Positions 1 to 12,324 of a stretch of 64,000 bases of DNA are shown piece by piece. The translations under genes were made by a program, and so were the position numbers. The notes under the pieces are model-generated. The model saw nothing but the letters and a program-made list of their open reading frames with translations, did no database searches and was not told the DNA's origin. Source of the DNA: Sordaria brevicollis. Lineage: Eukaryota; Ascomycota; Sordariomycetes; Sordariales; Sordariaceae. Location: positions 2,790,001 to 2,854,000 of the forward strand of contig JAUTDP010000006.1 in assembly GCA_033439795.1 (NCBI GenBank), in the 5' to 3' direction. Each line of letters starts with the position of its first letter. The first letter of the stretch is position 1.

Positions 1-486
1 GGCGGCTACTCCTCGGTTTTGGGGCCTGGTGGGGACTACCACCCTGGTAGTTCCATGCTTCCCGGTGGTTTCACACAGTTTGGTGACCCAAGAGGAGGCT
101 ACGGAGCACGGCATCACCATGAGCTTACCATGGAGCCAATGATGTCCCACGACGAAGCCAAGTCGATGAACGAACACAAGGGATATCAATACTTCCCCGC
201 GACGATCTACGAGAGTGAGCATGCGGATCCAAGGCATCAGCAGGTTGAACTATTCTCCCACAGTCGCACGGAGGCCGAGAGCAACACTGTTCCCTCCATG
301 TCTACCGGCTACGATCCGACGAAAGTCAAACCGGAAGGGGAGAACGGCCTTCCCAGCATGTTCTATCCACCATCAGCCAGCTCATACTACTCGCAGCCAC
401 GCTGCGGGAGGTTTGAGGGCAAAAGCAGCTCTAGTGGCTACTACCCGACCAGCATTCCGCCATCTTCGACAATGAACATGACGTAG
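1..486 (+). CDS. C-terminal part of an unidentified Gly/Ser/Tyr/Pro-rich protein (truncated by window edge)
   Basis: An open frame enters from the left edge in phase (GGC GGC TAC at base 1) and ends at the TAG at 484-486, giving about 161 C-terminal residues. The sequence is low-complexity and rich in Gly, Ser, Tyr, Pro and Met. It has a His cluster (HHH) after a GGYG run, a KVKPEGE stretch that resembles a sumoylation consensus, and ends in SSTMNMT. There is no membrane segment or catalytic motif. Such disordered tails are common in fungal transcription factors and RNA-binding proteins, but the defining domain lies outside the window, so I do not assign a function. The start codon is not in the window. 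Confidence 0.6.
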   Translation, partial: GGYSSVLGPGGDYHPGSSMLPGGFTQFGDPRGGYGARHHHELTMEPMMSHDEAKSMNEHKGYQYFPATIYESEHADPRHQQVELFSHSRTEAESNTVPSMSTGYDPTKVKPEGENGLPSMFYPPSASSYYSQPRCGRFEGKSSSSGYYPTSIPPSSTMNMT

Positions 487-3400
487 GCTCCTAGCAAAGG
501 CGAGCTGGCCCATGGGAGGAAGAGTGCGCGCGCAAACGTGGATCACTACGATGCTAATGAGGATGGATCTTTCATTACTTTTACTGCGCTGATTTCCATC
601 GCGGATTTGGTATGGCATGTCGGTACAGATACTTCGGTCAAAGGGAATGGCTGGAGACTCAGCGAATCTGGGGATACAGGACATTTGGCGAAGGAACACA
701 ACACGTACCACACTCTTCCGCGTTGTTGTTTTTCGGTTTTCTTTCTTGTTACCGCCATCTTTTCCCCACCACCCAGCCTTTGTGTAGCGGGCACAACATA
801 CATCCTGTTGCGGTGCCTTTCTTCTTCTACTTTCGTTTCTCACTGTGTCTATCTTCTCTTCTTCTCCTCTTTTCCTTGTAAGGATTTTCAAAATTGGGTT
901 CTAAAGACTGGGAAGGATTAAGGAAAATGGGAAAACATGGGCAAGACAGGTTCAAATGGAAAGGAAAGGTTCAGGGAAACAGGGAAACAGGGAACAGGCT
1001 TCATATGGCATGAAATATCGCGCGGCATTTGCAAAGGATACCCGGGTCTACTCTTTTTTCCGTTGGTTTTTCTCTTATTTGTTCTCTAGTCTTCCGTTAC
1101 TTTCACTTTGCTTTAACACTATTGACTTCTTTGAGTTTTGTCATGCTTGCGATTGTCGATGCTTGTGTCCATGTCAGGACAACACCTGGCTAACCCGAGC
1201 AGGTTTGGAGAAACTGGGTTGAGGTGAGCACCGGGAAAACGGGTTGGTATCTGTCTGGGTTAGATCCCGGGCGGCAAGAAAAGATGCAGACCTCCTTCAG
1301 ATCTCTCTGGTGAACAGCACTTCTGAGAGCCTGGTTACCCCCAAGAATAGCCGCTAGCTCCTCCCCTCTCTTTGCTTGTTCAACTGAGACGGGTCGTGTC
1401 CAGGGACGGCAACCGGGGGTCGAAGTGCATGTTTGCGGCACACATCGAGGCTGTGAAGGCGGGTTGATATACATCGAACCGGCTCGGCTGGTTGGTGGCA
1501 TTTCTAGGCAGTCTAGTATTCGCCCTCTTTTACGGCTATGAAGAGATGAGGCTCAGCGTATTCGCCTTGGATGCCTGCTGCTACTGGTAGTCGGCTTAGA
1601 GATGCAAATGAGGTGTCTTCAAACTTTGCGGCAGCTGTTTCCCGTGTGTGGAAGAGCGACACTTCAGACACAGGGGGAGACATGGTAATCGATGACTTTC
1701 TCGTCTTTCTTCATGTATTCTTACTACTCGCGTTACCTTCAGGCTTCTTTGACAATTACCTACCTTGCTATTTTGAAAACATTCCAATCTGAAACTTGCG
1801 CAGTGCCTTTGTCTTGCGTTCGTCTTGAGTTAATGATGATCTAGCCTCACACAAGCCAGGGAGCAAAGAGGGACAGCGGACAGGGGTAACTCTCCTAGCC
1901 TTCATTTGCCCCGACGTGAAATGCGATTGCTCTTCTTTTGTCGGTCAGATCTGGTTTAATCAGAACAGAAGACAGCAATTGGAGCCCCAGAAAACTTCAG
2001 CAAGTCGAGGAGTCTAGTCGAACCCTCCTGCTTTTTGATCGGATCATGACATCCAATCAACCACAATCAACCGAAGAAGTGTCGGGCAGTTGTAGATCAC
2101 GATAACTGAGGTGCCCGTACAAGCACAAGGTACCTCTAAGTGCAATCCAATCTCCAAGAGCCACTGTACTGGCAGTCAAGTGTTATTCACGCCTGCCGCA
2201 GGACTTCGATCCCGGGAAGGACTAAAGATCGTCATGCGCCAAACAACTCGGAGCTCTTACGTCAGGCTCAGCCGATTCAACAAATTCCCCATCACTCCTT
2301 CCCTTCCCACACGAGTGATGGAGTTCGTCATGACACGATGTACCTCTGTTAGTGGCTCGAATCTTGATCATGGCAAAATCGATCGCTCTACTACCCCTCT
2401 TAACAGTGATTTGGTGATGGTACCTAAGGTACCTACTTCATTCCCGACTAGGCCAGCCCGGGCAATTGTTAACCTACCAGGTAGCTCTACCTCTAGTCGT
2501 AACCTCCTTCTGTTCCATGTCTTCTACCTGCCCTGGTAATCTCAAGCCACCTACCTCCCCGGCCGTCTGAAGTAAACCCCAAAGAACTGCTGCCCAAGAC
2601 ACCCAAACTTGCCCATCGGTCTACCAGCCACCGCTTCTAGGTCCCTTTCACTTACGACAAATGATCCGGTGGCATTGCTTCCTGCCTGCCGCTAGCCAGT
2701 GCTTTGCTCCAAGTTCAGGATGGAAGTGGAAGTTTGTGAGCCTGATTGCTCTGCCCTACTGAGCCTGGGTGCTTGTCTAGACGGACATGGCTTTTGGGCT
2801 CATCACAAGCACTGGCTGAAGAGGTGGAAATCAGGAACTGATCACTGTTCCCATGGAACCTGAACTTGCTTCTCAATCCCGAACCCGACACTGTGCTTTT
2901 TCTCAGTCCATTCATCCAAAGAAACATCCAACAGCTTACAGCACACTGCACTGTGACATTCACCTCCAACGCAAAGCGAGCTCGGCAACCACGCATCTCA
3001 ACTCGTCACACACGTAACACAGCCCAACGTCCCCGGCCAGCATCCAAAGCCCTGGAGTCCTGTCAGGCAGGCTGTGGCAAGATTTGATCTGATCTACAGA
3101 TCCAGAGCGGTCTAGCCTGTGACACCTTCCTTCCATATGCCGTCTGGCGTCGGAGTAGAGTTTGCGGATGTGGTAGTACAAAGTCTGACATCGACAAGGG
3201 TGGAATAAAGAGGGAAGCGCCGTTCCCGCCGCTGGGTTGATACAACAACACCACGACTGTTGTCTGGTGATGATGAGAGCAGTATCCGCGAACCTCCTGG
3301 TCAACTATTACCACACGATGATTGACGGTGACAGTCACAAGAAGAATGAAACGTAGATGATATGACAGACAGGTACGCAGCTCTCACACACAAGCCGAGC

Positions 3401-6400
3401 TTACCTACCTCTACTCACACATGCGAGCCGTTCCGGCCTGGCACTCACTCTGACACAACCTGACTGACTGAGAGTGACTGCTCACACCTCCTTGGTCCCC
3501 AATCTCCACGTCCATCTTCATATTTTTTGCACTCCGCTCTGACTCTGCTACCCTCCGTGCTGGCGCTTTCACACCCCTTTCCTTCTCTCAAGGCAATGAC
3601 CCGGAACCGCGGAATAAGCCGTGCCGTCCTCCCTTCATCCTCCCCTCCTCCAGTCACAGTGTGTATTTTCACTGGTCCCTGTGAAGCTTTGGGCTTATAG
3701 AGTGGTATGATCAATCTTGCCATACGTGAGAAAGAAAAGCATGGGAGATAGAATGACTGCTGGGGGCAAAAGGGGGTATGACACAGATAGCCGACCGGTA
3801 GGATTTCAAGCTGTGTAAGGGCGGGAAGGGAAGCATGACATGGAGTCAAAAGGGCTACACAACACCAAGGCTTGAAGCCCGATGGCTTGGGATTGTGGAA
3901 AGTGGATGTGGAGTGACTGATAACGACGGGGATTTAGTTGCCGTCTGGGGAAAGCGAAAGGGCTTGTGTAAGTTTTGTGGCGTCGATAGGGTCAAAAGCA
4001 ACGTACCGAAAGACTCTGATATGCCTGCATTTGGCACTGAGCTTTTACCCTTCATTTCTCTGGATTTCATCATCATATGCTTGCCTTGGGATATAACTCC
4101 CGCTCTCCATCTGTTGTCATATTTCTCAGGTCATGGTGAAGTTGCTGTTCACTCCTGACATTACCTCATCATCTCCTGATACCGGGCCGACCCTGGTTGG
4201 ACCCCTCAATCCTCGGTGTAGAATAGTGTGTAAGCCACCCGCCGGGTCGGGGGTATAACGGGCAAGCGGGGCAAGCTCCAGGTCCAGAGAGGTCCAGTCG
4301 CGAGACCGCGGAATATGATATCAACTTCTGATGATGTGCCTGTACACTGCACTGCGCTAGGTAACATTCCCGCCAATACCGACCTGCGGAGCCTGGTCCC
4401 TTGGATGGTCGGTCGGAAAATTTCCCATTCAGAGTCACAGCACCAACTACCTTACCTAATTGTACACTAGACTAGTTGCCGTCAATAGTAAGGGGTCAGG
4501 TCGGTTATATATACCATGCTGTAAGCGTAGACTACCTCTACCTACGCATAGTACATGACATGCATGAACCGTACCGTAGTGTTAGGGATATGGTAACATG
4601 GTAAGTGGGAAAGGAAAGGCAGACTCGGAATAGGAAGGCAATTGGAGCCCCGGCGAAGCTGGAATATGCTGGGCGCTAGAGACCGGTGTAAATGCAAGGC
4701 AGAGTGTCAATCTGCGCAATCTGCGTGCCAAGGAAAGTCCTCACAGGATGGTAAAGGAGGAAAGGGTTGGGTGTTGTGAAGATGCGGATGTTGTGTGGGT
4801 GGGCGGATGCTACGCTGTCGACACTTTTTGCATGGGAAACGTTAACTGCGAGGTTGGATGTATCTTTTTGAGAGGGTGATGTATATCCATGTACTCGGTA
4901 TAGTTGGCGTGGTATAAGTATCGGCATGTAGAGGTAGTTTGGGGCTTGGCTCTCATGGACATGGTGGTGAGATACGGGTGTTCGGCAAAGCGAGCACGCC
5001 TGTTCGTTTCTTGATAGGGCCGTTAGGCTTCCAAAGTTCGAAGTCTTCCACGGTGTTCAAAATCGCTGAGAGAGCACCAAAAGTCAGCATCAGAGAAAGA
5101 AGAAACGAGGTGAGGTCTATGATATGGCGTGCAAAGCGGAGAGCACGGGAGTAACGTCCCACGTATCCACACCCTATAAGAGATAGCGTATAGAGCATGG
5201 ATGACCGCTGTAAACATTCTTCAAGCGTGCCCATCTTTACCGAAGGTGGTTGAGGTAAGACGGATCATCAACTCGCATTTCCCCGGCGTTGAGCGACCAA
5301 CCTTGGATCGGTCCCGAGAAGCCGGGAGCCAGGGAGTCGTTGATGCTCCCCACAACGCCATTGGAAACACAGCAGGAGGGAACGTAGTGGTAGGTGATAT
5401 CGTGGGAATCTTTGTGGTGCGATGTCGCACTGGGCTTGAAGCAGTGAGCATAAGGTCCCAGGGAGAACGCCGAAGGACCTCGGAAGTTGCATATGAAGAG
5501 CTCGCTTTCCGTGAAGCCCTCAAAAGCGGCAGTGGGTGTGGGAGAGCAGCAAGTTGTTTGACAAGGGTAATAGATAGGATGGGCATCCGGAGGGTATCGT
5601 TTAGTGCTGACAGTTGTTTCGACACTGCCGTGTTGTTCAGCTGCCAGTGTCGCCAGTGTCGCCAACTGTCGTCCCGCCCGTTGGCTGCGGTCTAAATAAG
5701 GTTTCGGGGGTAAATTGTCAGGTTGCAAATGGAGATGAGAAGTGATAGAAGATCACAGTGTGTTGGGCCTTGGGACTTGGGGCTGAGCGCCATGCCTTGT
5801 TGAGCATTAGTCTAACCATCATGGGGACCAACTGAATCATGTTTGAGACCGGGCCGTGACTTCTGGAACCTCTAGAATCGGAAGCCGGTTGTGATATGGA
5901 ACGTTGACGTTGGACAGAGGACGGTACTCGATGCCGGATGTCGCACACAGATGGACGGTCTGCACACCAGATGCATTGCAGCGCATCGAGCATTGGAATG
6001 TTGACATGCGCGCCAGCGGCGAGGGGCCTGCTACTGCGCATCTGCGCCAGTCATTATCCGTTTTTCTTCTGGAACTTGAAACTCGAGACACTGAGGAAGC
6101 CGGGTTGACATCCATCTCCTGCCCATGTTTGCTTCGTTATTCGTGATAATTGTCTTCGTTTTTTGATGATGATGCTGGAATCCTTCTTTGTTCAAGGAGA
6201 TTGCAAAGGCAAGTAGCCGTAATGAGTGAAGGACGAGGAAACAATGAAGGCATCCCCGACCAAACTCCCAACCAAAAATGCCAACTTCATGATCCCGGTG
6301 ATTGCTCTGTCCGTGTGATCAACAACAAGGATCCCAGCCCCTGAAGAAAACAAGACGGCAGCTAGACTTCATAGGGAATAGCCTCAGCAGAGTGTCTCTG

Positions 6401-7298
6401 CTGGCGGGTCTGGAGGATATGTATGCGGGGATAAAGCCTGCACAAGAGCGCCAGTCTCCAATTGCACAATCTCCCCTAACCAACCGTGCCAACGACGACG
6501 CCATGTCAACCCAACATGCGACTTCAAGGCTCTTCTCACCTTGACCACTCATAGCCGCTGGTGGCCGAGATGGACAACATCAAAATGTCCAATCTCCAGC
6601 TCATCAACCATCAGCGCAACAGCTGGGAGCCCAGGCCTCGGCGGCTGGTCCGATACTCCGCTTCATGCTCACGTTAGGCACAAGTCCGATGTCATCTTCT
6701 TCCACCCCTTCAGTGACAGTGGTGAAGTAACCCAGCAGATAGACACTCACGATAGACCTTCATCACCCGTTGTTCGCCAATACATCCCTTCAAATCATCC
6801 TCATGGTCTCGGTCTGACGACATCGTCAACCTATCGTACGCCTTCATCACCTCCTTGCCGTCATGACACTTGTGGTTGGATGCCACCCGACGCCGCTTTC
6901 GTTCTGAGCCTCTTTGACTTCATCAACCTGAAACCAAAAGCTTCATCTTTACAGGTTTCGGTCCCGATCCAAACATCGGGAACATGGGCATTTCCGATCA
7001 ACAACATAAGCTGTGCGTACGGTTTAGAAGCCTTGTGAGCCGCCTGCGCCGTTTCTCCCTGCGGCCAAGTTAGATTTGTTACACATAGGAAAACTTCCGG
7101 CGACACAAACCATGCGTGTCTCTGAGCCTCACGGATGATGCCGTGTGGTTTGTTGGTTGTGCTCGCTTGGTCTCTTGGGAGTCAAAGCACTCGCAATCAC
7201 TTTGGTTGGAAAGTGAAAAGGGAAAAAAGTATGGCCCGCCGGATGGCGGTTGTCAAGCTGGATGCAGGAAGAAAAAATGTCAAAAAAAGATATTGAGA
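487..7298. other. Gene-poor stretch, nothing recognised
   Basis: I see no supportable gene here. Open frames up to about 165 codons occur on both strands but overlap one another, are rich in Ser/Pro/Arg and show no domain. The first few hundred bases are pyrimidine-rich and probably hold the 3' untranslated region of the gene ending at 486. Base composition is ordinary, not RIP-like. Confidence 0.5.
7282..7288 (-). terminator. Pol III T-run for tRNA-Glu
   Basis: Seven consecutive T residues on the - strand, starting about 10 bases past the 3' end of the tRNA-Glu gene, the usual RNA polymerase III terminator. Confidence 0.75.
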
Positions 7299-7390
7299 CT
7301 CGGATACCGGGAGTCGAACCCGGGGCTGTTGAGAGAGCAGTCACTCCTAAGAAGTGAGAGTCAACGATGTTACCGCTACACCATACCCGA
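7299..7390 (-). tRNA. tRNA-Glu(CTC) with an intron of about 21 nt
   Basis: On the - strand the sequence folds as a full tRNA. The acceptor stem is TCGGGTA paired with TATCCGA. The D-arm is GTGT/ACAT, the anticodon stem GTTGA/TCAAC, and the T-arm is CCGGG TTCGACT CCCGG. The anticodon loop reads CT-CTC-A before an insertion of about 21 nt that ends just before the 3' anticodon stem, the canonical intron position after base 37. Anticodon CTC and the GTGTAGC D-arm fit glutamate. A T7 terminator follows. Confidence 0.85.
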
Positions 7391-8039
7391 TTGAACTGGT
7401 ATGGTCCGATGTTTGATGGAGAAGTGGCGCCGCAGTACTGATTATGAGTGGAGATAAATTTCTGGTGGAGTCTACGGCAGTTCTGCTGCCCCTCCCTTCG
7501 TCATGTTGTGATGGCATCGCGACTGACTACACATCGATGGGCGACTTGCTACGATGTGAATCCAAGTGTACTTCGAGTTCTATGTGAGATGTTGGACGAA
7601 ACAAACGGGCCAAACAACATGGTGATCCAATCGACTTAGTGCTCTGAAAGGCCTCCTGCAGGACGGTCAAACGGCAGCACCTGCCACGGGCCTCCTACAT
7701 GTCGCCTTTTACGGTCGCCTTTCACGGTCGCCCTTCACTGTCGGCCTTCGCGGTCGCTCCCTCCACATCACTACTGATAAAGCAGCATCTAAGGATTCCC
7801 ATTTATATTCTCTCTGCATTTCAACTACTCCTGATTTACCATCGTCCAAACTCCAAAAAGCACCTTCATAGATATCGTATCCTGCTCGGTTTGCATGCAC
7901 GTTAGTATCAGCACCCCATCCACTTGCCCAACAAGGCATCCAACGTCCCCTCGCTAGAACTTCCGTCGCTGATGCTAACGACGAAGATAGTTGATAGACA
8001 TCCACGAACGCTCTCCGACTCCAGACCACAAATCACAGC
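7391..8039. other. Spacer and probable 5' leader of the first 2EXR gene
   Basis: No coding sequence recognised. It contains a 13-bp minisatellite (separate entry). A possible 5'-UTR intron just upstream of the ATG at 8040 has a GTTAGT donor near 7902 and an AG acceptor near 7989. Confidence 0.4.
7701..7764 (+). repeat. 13-bp tandem minisatellite, about 4.5 units
   Basis: Units of the form GTCGCCTTTYACG start at 7701, 7714, 7727, 7740 and 7753. Similarity decays from the first to the last unit. It lies about 280 bases upstream of the first 2EXR gene. Confidence 0.75.
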
Positions 8040-8804
8040 ATGGCTACGACTTTCCATCCTTTCCCTCTCCTTCCCTGGGAGCTGCGCGCTCTGATTTGGG
8101 AACACACGGTTGAGCCTCGCACAGTCAACGTCCATGCCAAAAAGTATCGTCTTGATGACAATAAATCGGAAGACCCGGCGGAGGGCCCAGTATACGTACG
8201 GCTAGTGTCAGCCACGCCTGTGCCGGCAGTCCTACACGCATGCCATGAGGCTCGGGACATGGGACTATACCAGAAGGGCCTTTCTGAGGTTGAGGTGGTT
8301 CCAGAGGGCGGCGAGAGCCGCTACCTCTGGGTCAACTTCGATATCGACACGATCGACTTTGGCGAAGATGATCTCTTCAACTACCAGTTAGCAGCCGATT
8401 CTGTCAAGCGACTCAGATGCAAAAGGCCAAGGACCCGTGGGCCCGATGTCACGGCGCTCAACAACTTCCAGAATCTGATCGAGGCCCACATAGACTGCGT
8501 CAACGAAGACGGCCTGGATGAGTGGTATTCGATCTTTGAACCCTGGAACATTAGCTGCGATCGTAGAAATATCCACCTGATCCAATCGGAGAACAACAAT
8601 TGCACAATAACATTCCAGGCACTGGAGGAGGAGATTGAGCGCCGACAGCAACTCGAACTGGAGGAATTCCTGGCAGAGCATGGGGATGCGGAACCAGTTT
8701 CTGTAAGCGAGATGTTCGCCGGACTTGATCTCAGCGCAATGATGCCTATGCTCCAGCAGATTGGCGAGAGTCTGCAGAACATGGAAGACGACGACAATCA
8801 TTGA
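8040..8804 (+). CDS. 2EXR-domain (F-box-like) protein, array copy 1
   Basis: Single exon, 254 residues, starting at ATG 8040. The N-terminus FHPFPLLPWELRALIW followed by VEPRTV (residues 5-29) is the hallmark of the fungal 2EXR family, named for paired E-x-R motifs (here ELR and EPR). Two further conserved blocks follow: TPVPAVLHACHEARDMGLYQK (59-79) and RYLWVNFDIDTIDFG (94-108). The C-terminal half is variable and acidic, with a Glu/Gln-rich stretch EEEIERRQQLELEEF and a final EDDDNH. No signal peptide or membrane segment is evident, so it is presumably intracellular. The family is large in Sordariomycetes and its biochemical role is not established; the N-terminal helix resembles an F-box. 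It is the first of five same-strand copies. Confidence 0.88.
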   Translation: MATTFHPFPLLPWELRALIWEHTVEPRTVNVHAKKYRLDDNKSEDPAEGPVYVRLVSATPVPAVLHACHEARDMGLYQKGLSEVEVVPEGGESRYLWVNFDIDTIDFGEDDLFNYQLAADSVKRLRCKRPRTRGPDVTALNNFQNLIEAHIDCVNEDGLDEWYSIFEPWNISCDRRNIHLIQSENNNCTITFQALEEEIERRQQLELEEFLAEHGDAEPVSVSEMFAGLDLSAMMPMLQQIGESLQNMEDDDNH

Positions 8805-9974
8805 GTGAGCGTAACTGAATGACATGGGCTCTAGTATGGAACTCTTGGGTCTTGCAGACGGTGGATGAGAAGATTAAGGAGCTATAGCTCATACCAACTG
8901 GTATGGATCGAGGCGAAAAAAAGAACTTTATACTAGAAAGCCTAGGAGTCACAAGTAGCTGAGATTTTGTGCTCGTACGTTGCCGTGGCTACCATGCAAC
9001 ACATCTTTCTATCCATTCTGTCCATCTGTGAAGGTGATCTTGCCAGCACCTCTCAGCATCTGGGATCCTGTTTTCGACCGCATCTGCCATTGTTTCCTTG
9101 CATATGACAACACTTCTTCCATCTCATGAATTCAACCTATTTACTTTGCCTTCTCATTGTTGTCATCTTGTGCTTGCGTCGTTTGTGTGAGGGCTGGGTG
9201 AGGCTTTCGTTGATAGCTTGGATAGCAGGCAGGTGTTTGTAACTTAAAACCACTTACCCTCGAATTATGGGATGAAAGTCTTGATCATTTGCACCCAGTG
9301 GTTGCCCCCAAGATTGTACTGGTATTATACATGAGATCACAGTTTGGCTGAATAAGGACAACCAAACACTATAACTTTCATCCCATCTTGATGTTGGCAT
9401 TCTCCCATATCCGTTCCTTCATCTTCATCGAGTTTATGGATCCTATTGTGCTTCCTTGACAAGGACCGCGACGACGAACAACTGATATTTCCATGCGTAC
9501 ATGTATATAAGTCGTCATTGAAAGCTTTCTTTCTCTCTTTCTGTTCTTTCACCACGCACTAACATCCGATCTTGCCTTCTCTTCTTACGACTACACGTAT
9601 ATTGACGGTCTCGAAAAAGCCGAACTTTACCTTCAAGCAGGAGGCTTTTTGATCTTGACAAAACGCACTTCCGGTGGCGTCGTCTTTCTTGTTCTGCTCC
9701 TGCGCATCCCTCACCTCACAACCCGTATGTGTCTGGAAATCCTCAGCTTGGCTTCAGAATGGGCGAATATGACGCTCCTCGTGGATTTCCAACACTAACT
9801 CACTTCTACACGCATAGTCTATCACATCGCCATACTTCTGGTTCAGTTCAGCTTCCAGCAAGTTATTGTCTTCCTTCTTCCGATGCTTGATAGTTCAAAT
9901 TATTAACGAAATGTTTTTCACTTAGCAACCAACATACTCTCAAGCCAAAAACAAGAAGAGGCACCTTGACGACA
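8805..9974. other. Intergenic spacer between 2EXR copies 1 and 2
   Basis: No open frame with a recognisable domain. The right part is pyrimidine-rich and probably contains the promoter and leader of the gene at 9975. I see no trace of another 2EXR copy. Confidence 0.4.
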
Positions 9975-10766
9975 ATGGCAACCTCCTTCCATCTTTTCCC
10001 CTTCCTCCCTTGGGAACTGCGTGCGAGGGTCTGGGAACTTTCCGCCGAGCCTCGAACCGTCCAAGTCACTACGGTGGAGTATTACCTCCCCCTGACGGCA
10101 ACCAACCTCGACAACACGAGGTACAAGCGGGTGTCCTCACCCACGCCCATCCCGGCCGTAGTACAAACGTGCCGCGAGTCACGCAACCTCGGCGTATACC
10201 GCAAGTGCTTTTCCGAGGTTGAGCGCGTCCCGGAGCGCTTCCTCGAGGTTGTTGAAGGGGAGGGTTACGTCTGGGTCAACGGAGTGAGGCGTTACGTTTG
10301 GGTCAACCTCGAGCTTGACACTATCGACATCGGCGGGCAGAGCCCAGCCATACTGAAGCCAGTTGCCAGCACCATCAAGCAGCTAAAGTCTGAGCGCGCT
10401 GTGATGGTTGTTGAGGACGTCGAGCCGTTGAGGGATTTCAGCAGTTTGAAAGAACTCCAGATCGGTTGCTGGAGCGAGTGCTCATTTCTTCACTGCGCTT
10501 GCATGCTCATGTTGTTTTACAACGGCTACGTGGACGCAAAGCATATCACGCTGACCGACGAGAGCAACGGCCACACTACGAGCTTGTTCGACTGGAATCG
10601 GCAACTCGAAGAACGCTTCGAGCCGTACCGGGAGGACTTTGCGGCCGACCTTGAAGCTAGTGGCTGGCAAGTTGATGGCGTTTTTGAGGGAGTGGACAGG
10701 CGTACTCGTCTTCACGTCTTGTGGGCTATTGATCAGCACATGCAGGTTCATGATTGCCAGTGGTGA
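9975..10766 (+). CDS. 2EXR-domain protein, array copy 2
   Basis: Single exon, 263 residues. I start at ATG 9975 because MATSFHLFPFLPWELRARVWELSAEPRTV aligns with the N-terminus of the other copies. The TTG codons just upstream add nothing conserved. Block 2 is TPIPAVVQTCRESRNLGVYRKCFSEV (residues 57-82), the best-preserved version in the array. Block 3 is duplicated: YVWVN occurs at 98-102 and again at 107-111 before LELDTIDIG. The C-terminal region carries a WNRQLEERFEPY segment like the WDKQFDERLEY of copy 3. It ends in HDCQW. Function is unknown beyond family membership. Confidence 0.87.
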   Translation: MATSFHLFPFLPWELRARVWELSAEPRTVQVTTVEYYLPLTATNLDNTRYKRVSSPTPIPAVVQTCRESRNLGVYRKCFSEVERVPERFLEVVEGEGYVWVNGVRRYVWVNLELDTIDIGGQSPAILKPVASTIKQLKSERAVMVVEDVEPLRDFSSLKELQIGCWSECSFLHCACMLMLFYNGYVDAKHITLTDESNGHTTSLFDWNRQLEERFEPYREDFAADLEASGWQVDGVFEGVDRRTRLHVLWAIDQHMQVHDCQW

Positions 10767-11826
10767 AGTGGGAAGGACTTCAAGCGAAGGAATGACCGAA
10801 GTAGGATTGACCACACAGGGGCGAAGGAACTGGCAATTCCATACTTTAAGGTGGTAACAGGACTACGAGAGACGTCAGTTAGTAGTTACTACTGGATGAA
10901 GAAACTCGTTAAGATTTCAGGCATCATTCTACTTATCTCAAAGCATATATTTGCCAGTTCACAGAGACCTAAAGATAATTCATGACTTTCGGTGCCGCAG
11001 ACAGTCGACGTCTCGAGCTTTGATATCTTGCCATTGAAGTTAGCTTTCTTTTTCTGCCGTGTTTACATTGAGAACAGCTTTGACTTACTCTTGATTCCGT
11101 CCTCTTCGCATTTGACTCTGTTTAATCTTGGTACTGGAATGAGCGGTCCATACGAGTTCTACCAAGGAAAAAGGTCCCGAGAGCTGCAAGACGCATGCAG
11201 ATATGGTACCAAAAGAAGCAGTGTCTATGACAATATGCACCTATCTCCATGGTATGCAACGGTTCGCCCACTCTCCCGTTTCTCGTGTCCAGACACCAGC
11301 TTTTCCTATTTGATGCTTCCGCTTCCCACGATTCAATCTCTCCATCGTCACATCCTCCGTCACTCGCTCTTGCACCATCAATTCTACCTCTTAAGGTTTT
11401 ATGGGCTGAGACCCAGGTCTTCGAGTCGTTACCGCTCGCATCTTCACACCACTCTGCCCTCGTTCTCTCCAACGGTGATCCCCCAGGTTGACCGGCTTGT
11501 TGCCTTCCGTTTTCAGTGCCCTTGTATGGTTGATTACCAGCATCGTCACTCGACCTTCGACGTCGAACCCAAACCTTCTACAACTTCCCAGGTTGGCTGG
11601 CAATTGAGGCCCTCCTTTCCTCACTCCTTCTGCGGTTGGGTTTCCGCTTTTGTTCTTCCCGTCTACCATTAGTACCCTCAATGATTTGATCGACATGGTT
11701 TCGTGTTCACGGCTGAGCGCTGACTCTCCTTTGCGACTTGTTGGACCGAGCGCTAACAACAAGAAACTTTCTAGACGCAGGAGTTACTGGTAAGGAAACC
11801 TGAACAACCAGCGAAATACCTCCACA
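10767..11826. other. Spacer between 2EXR copy 2 and the broken copies
   Basis: Competing frames on both strands (up to about 200 codons on +, 116 and 123 on -) cover 10992-11762. They show neither domain nor consistent coding bias, so I do not call a gene. The 3' part is pyrimidine-rich like the leaders of the other array members. Confidence 0.4.
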
Positions 11827-12150
11827 ATGTCAACCTCCATCGCACCTTTCACCCATTTCGGCGCCTCCCAGCCGAGCTTCACCTTCTAATCTGCAAACAT
11901 TCGCGCGAATTCGGGCGTGTGGTTGAAGTCCAGATGGATGATTTGCTTCCCCCGTGTCTTCTGTCTCGAACGCCTACCCCGGCCATCCTTCAGACTTGCC
12001 GGGAGGCACGATACTCGAACATCTATCAGAAAACCTTTTGGGGTTTCCTACACCCGACAGAGCACGAGCGGAGCTACGTATGGGTCAACTGGGACTGTGA
12101 TGTTATCAAGGGTACAGTCCACGCCAACCTCCCAACTATTTCTCCCTAGG
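11827..12150 (+). pseudogene. 2EXR relic A (degenerate copy with stops and frameshifts)
   Basis: ATG 11827 begins MSTSIAPFTHFGASQPSF and stops almost at once. At the DNA level this matches the first codons of copy 3 (atgtctaccaccggaact...) with scattered changes that destroy the PWELR motif. After a frame change the reading TPTPAILQTCREARYSNIYQKTF and then YVWVNWDCDVI is clear at about 11974-12110. Those are conserved blocks 2 and 3 of the family. The C-terminal half is missing; pyrimidine-rich DNA follows. I conclude a dead tandem copy, not an intron-containing gene, because the N-terminal motif is ruined. Confidence 0.75.
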
Positions 12151-12324
12151 AACTTCCAATACCCCTCTTTCACCCGAAGAACCCTTTTCAGTGTTCTTTT
12201 TCACCCTTTGTATCGATCTTTTCCTCTTTGCTCTTTTCCCTCTCCGGCCACTTTGGAGTTGTTGAACGAGTTGCAAGTTTGGACAGCACGGCGTTTACCA
12301 CCGAAACCTCCCACCTAGCTATTG

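Noticed and set aside
1975..4655. Shared 14-mer GCAATTGGAGCCCC at about 1976 and 4638
   Set aside because: A 14-base match is expected several times by chance in 64 kb and the flanks do not align.
5201..5728. Overlapping open frames of 134-164 codons on both strands
   Set aside because: Both strands stay open over the same DNA, none has a domain or a usable splice extension; typical shadow pattern.
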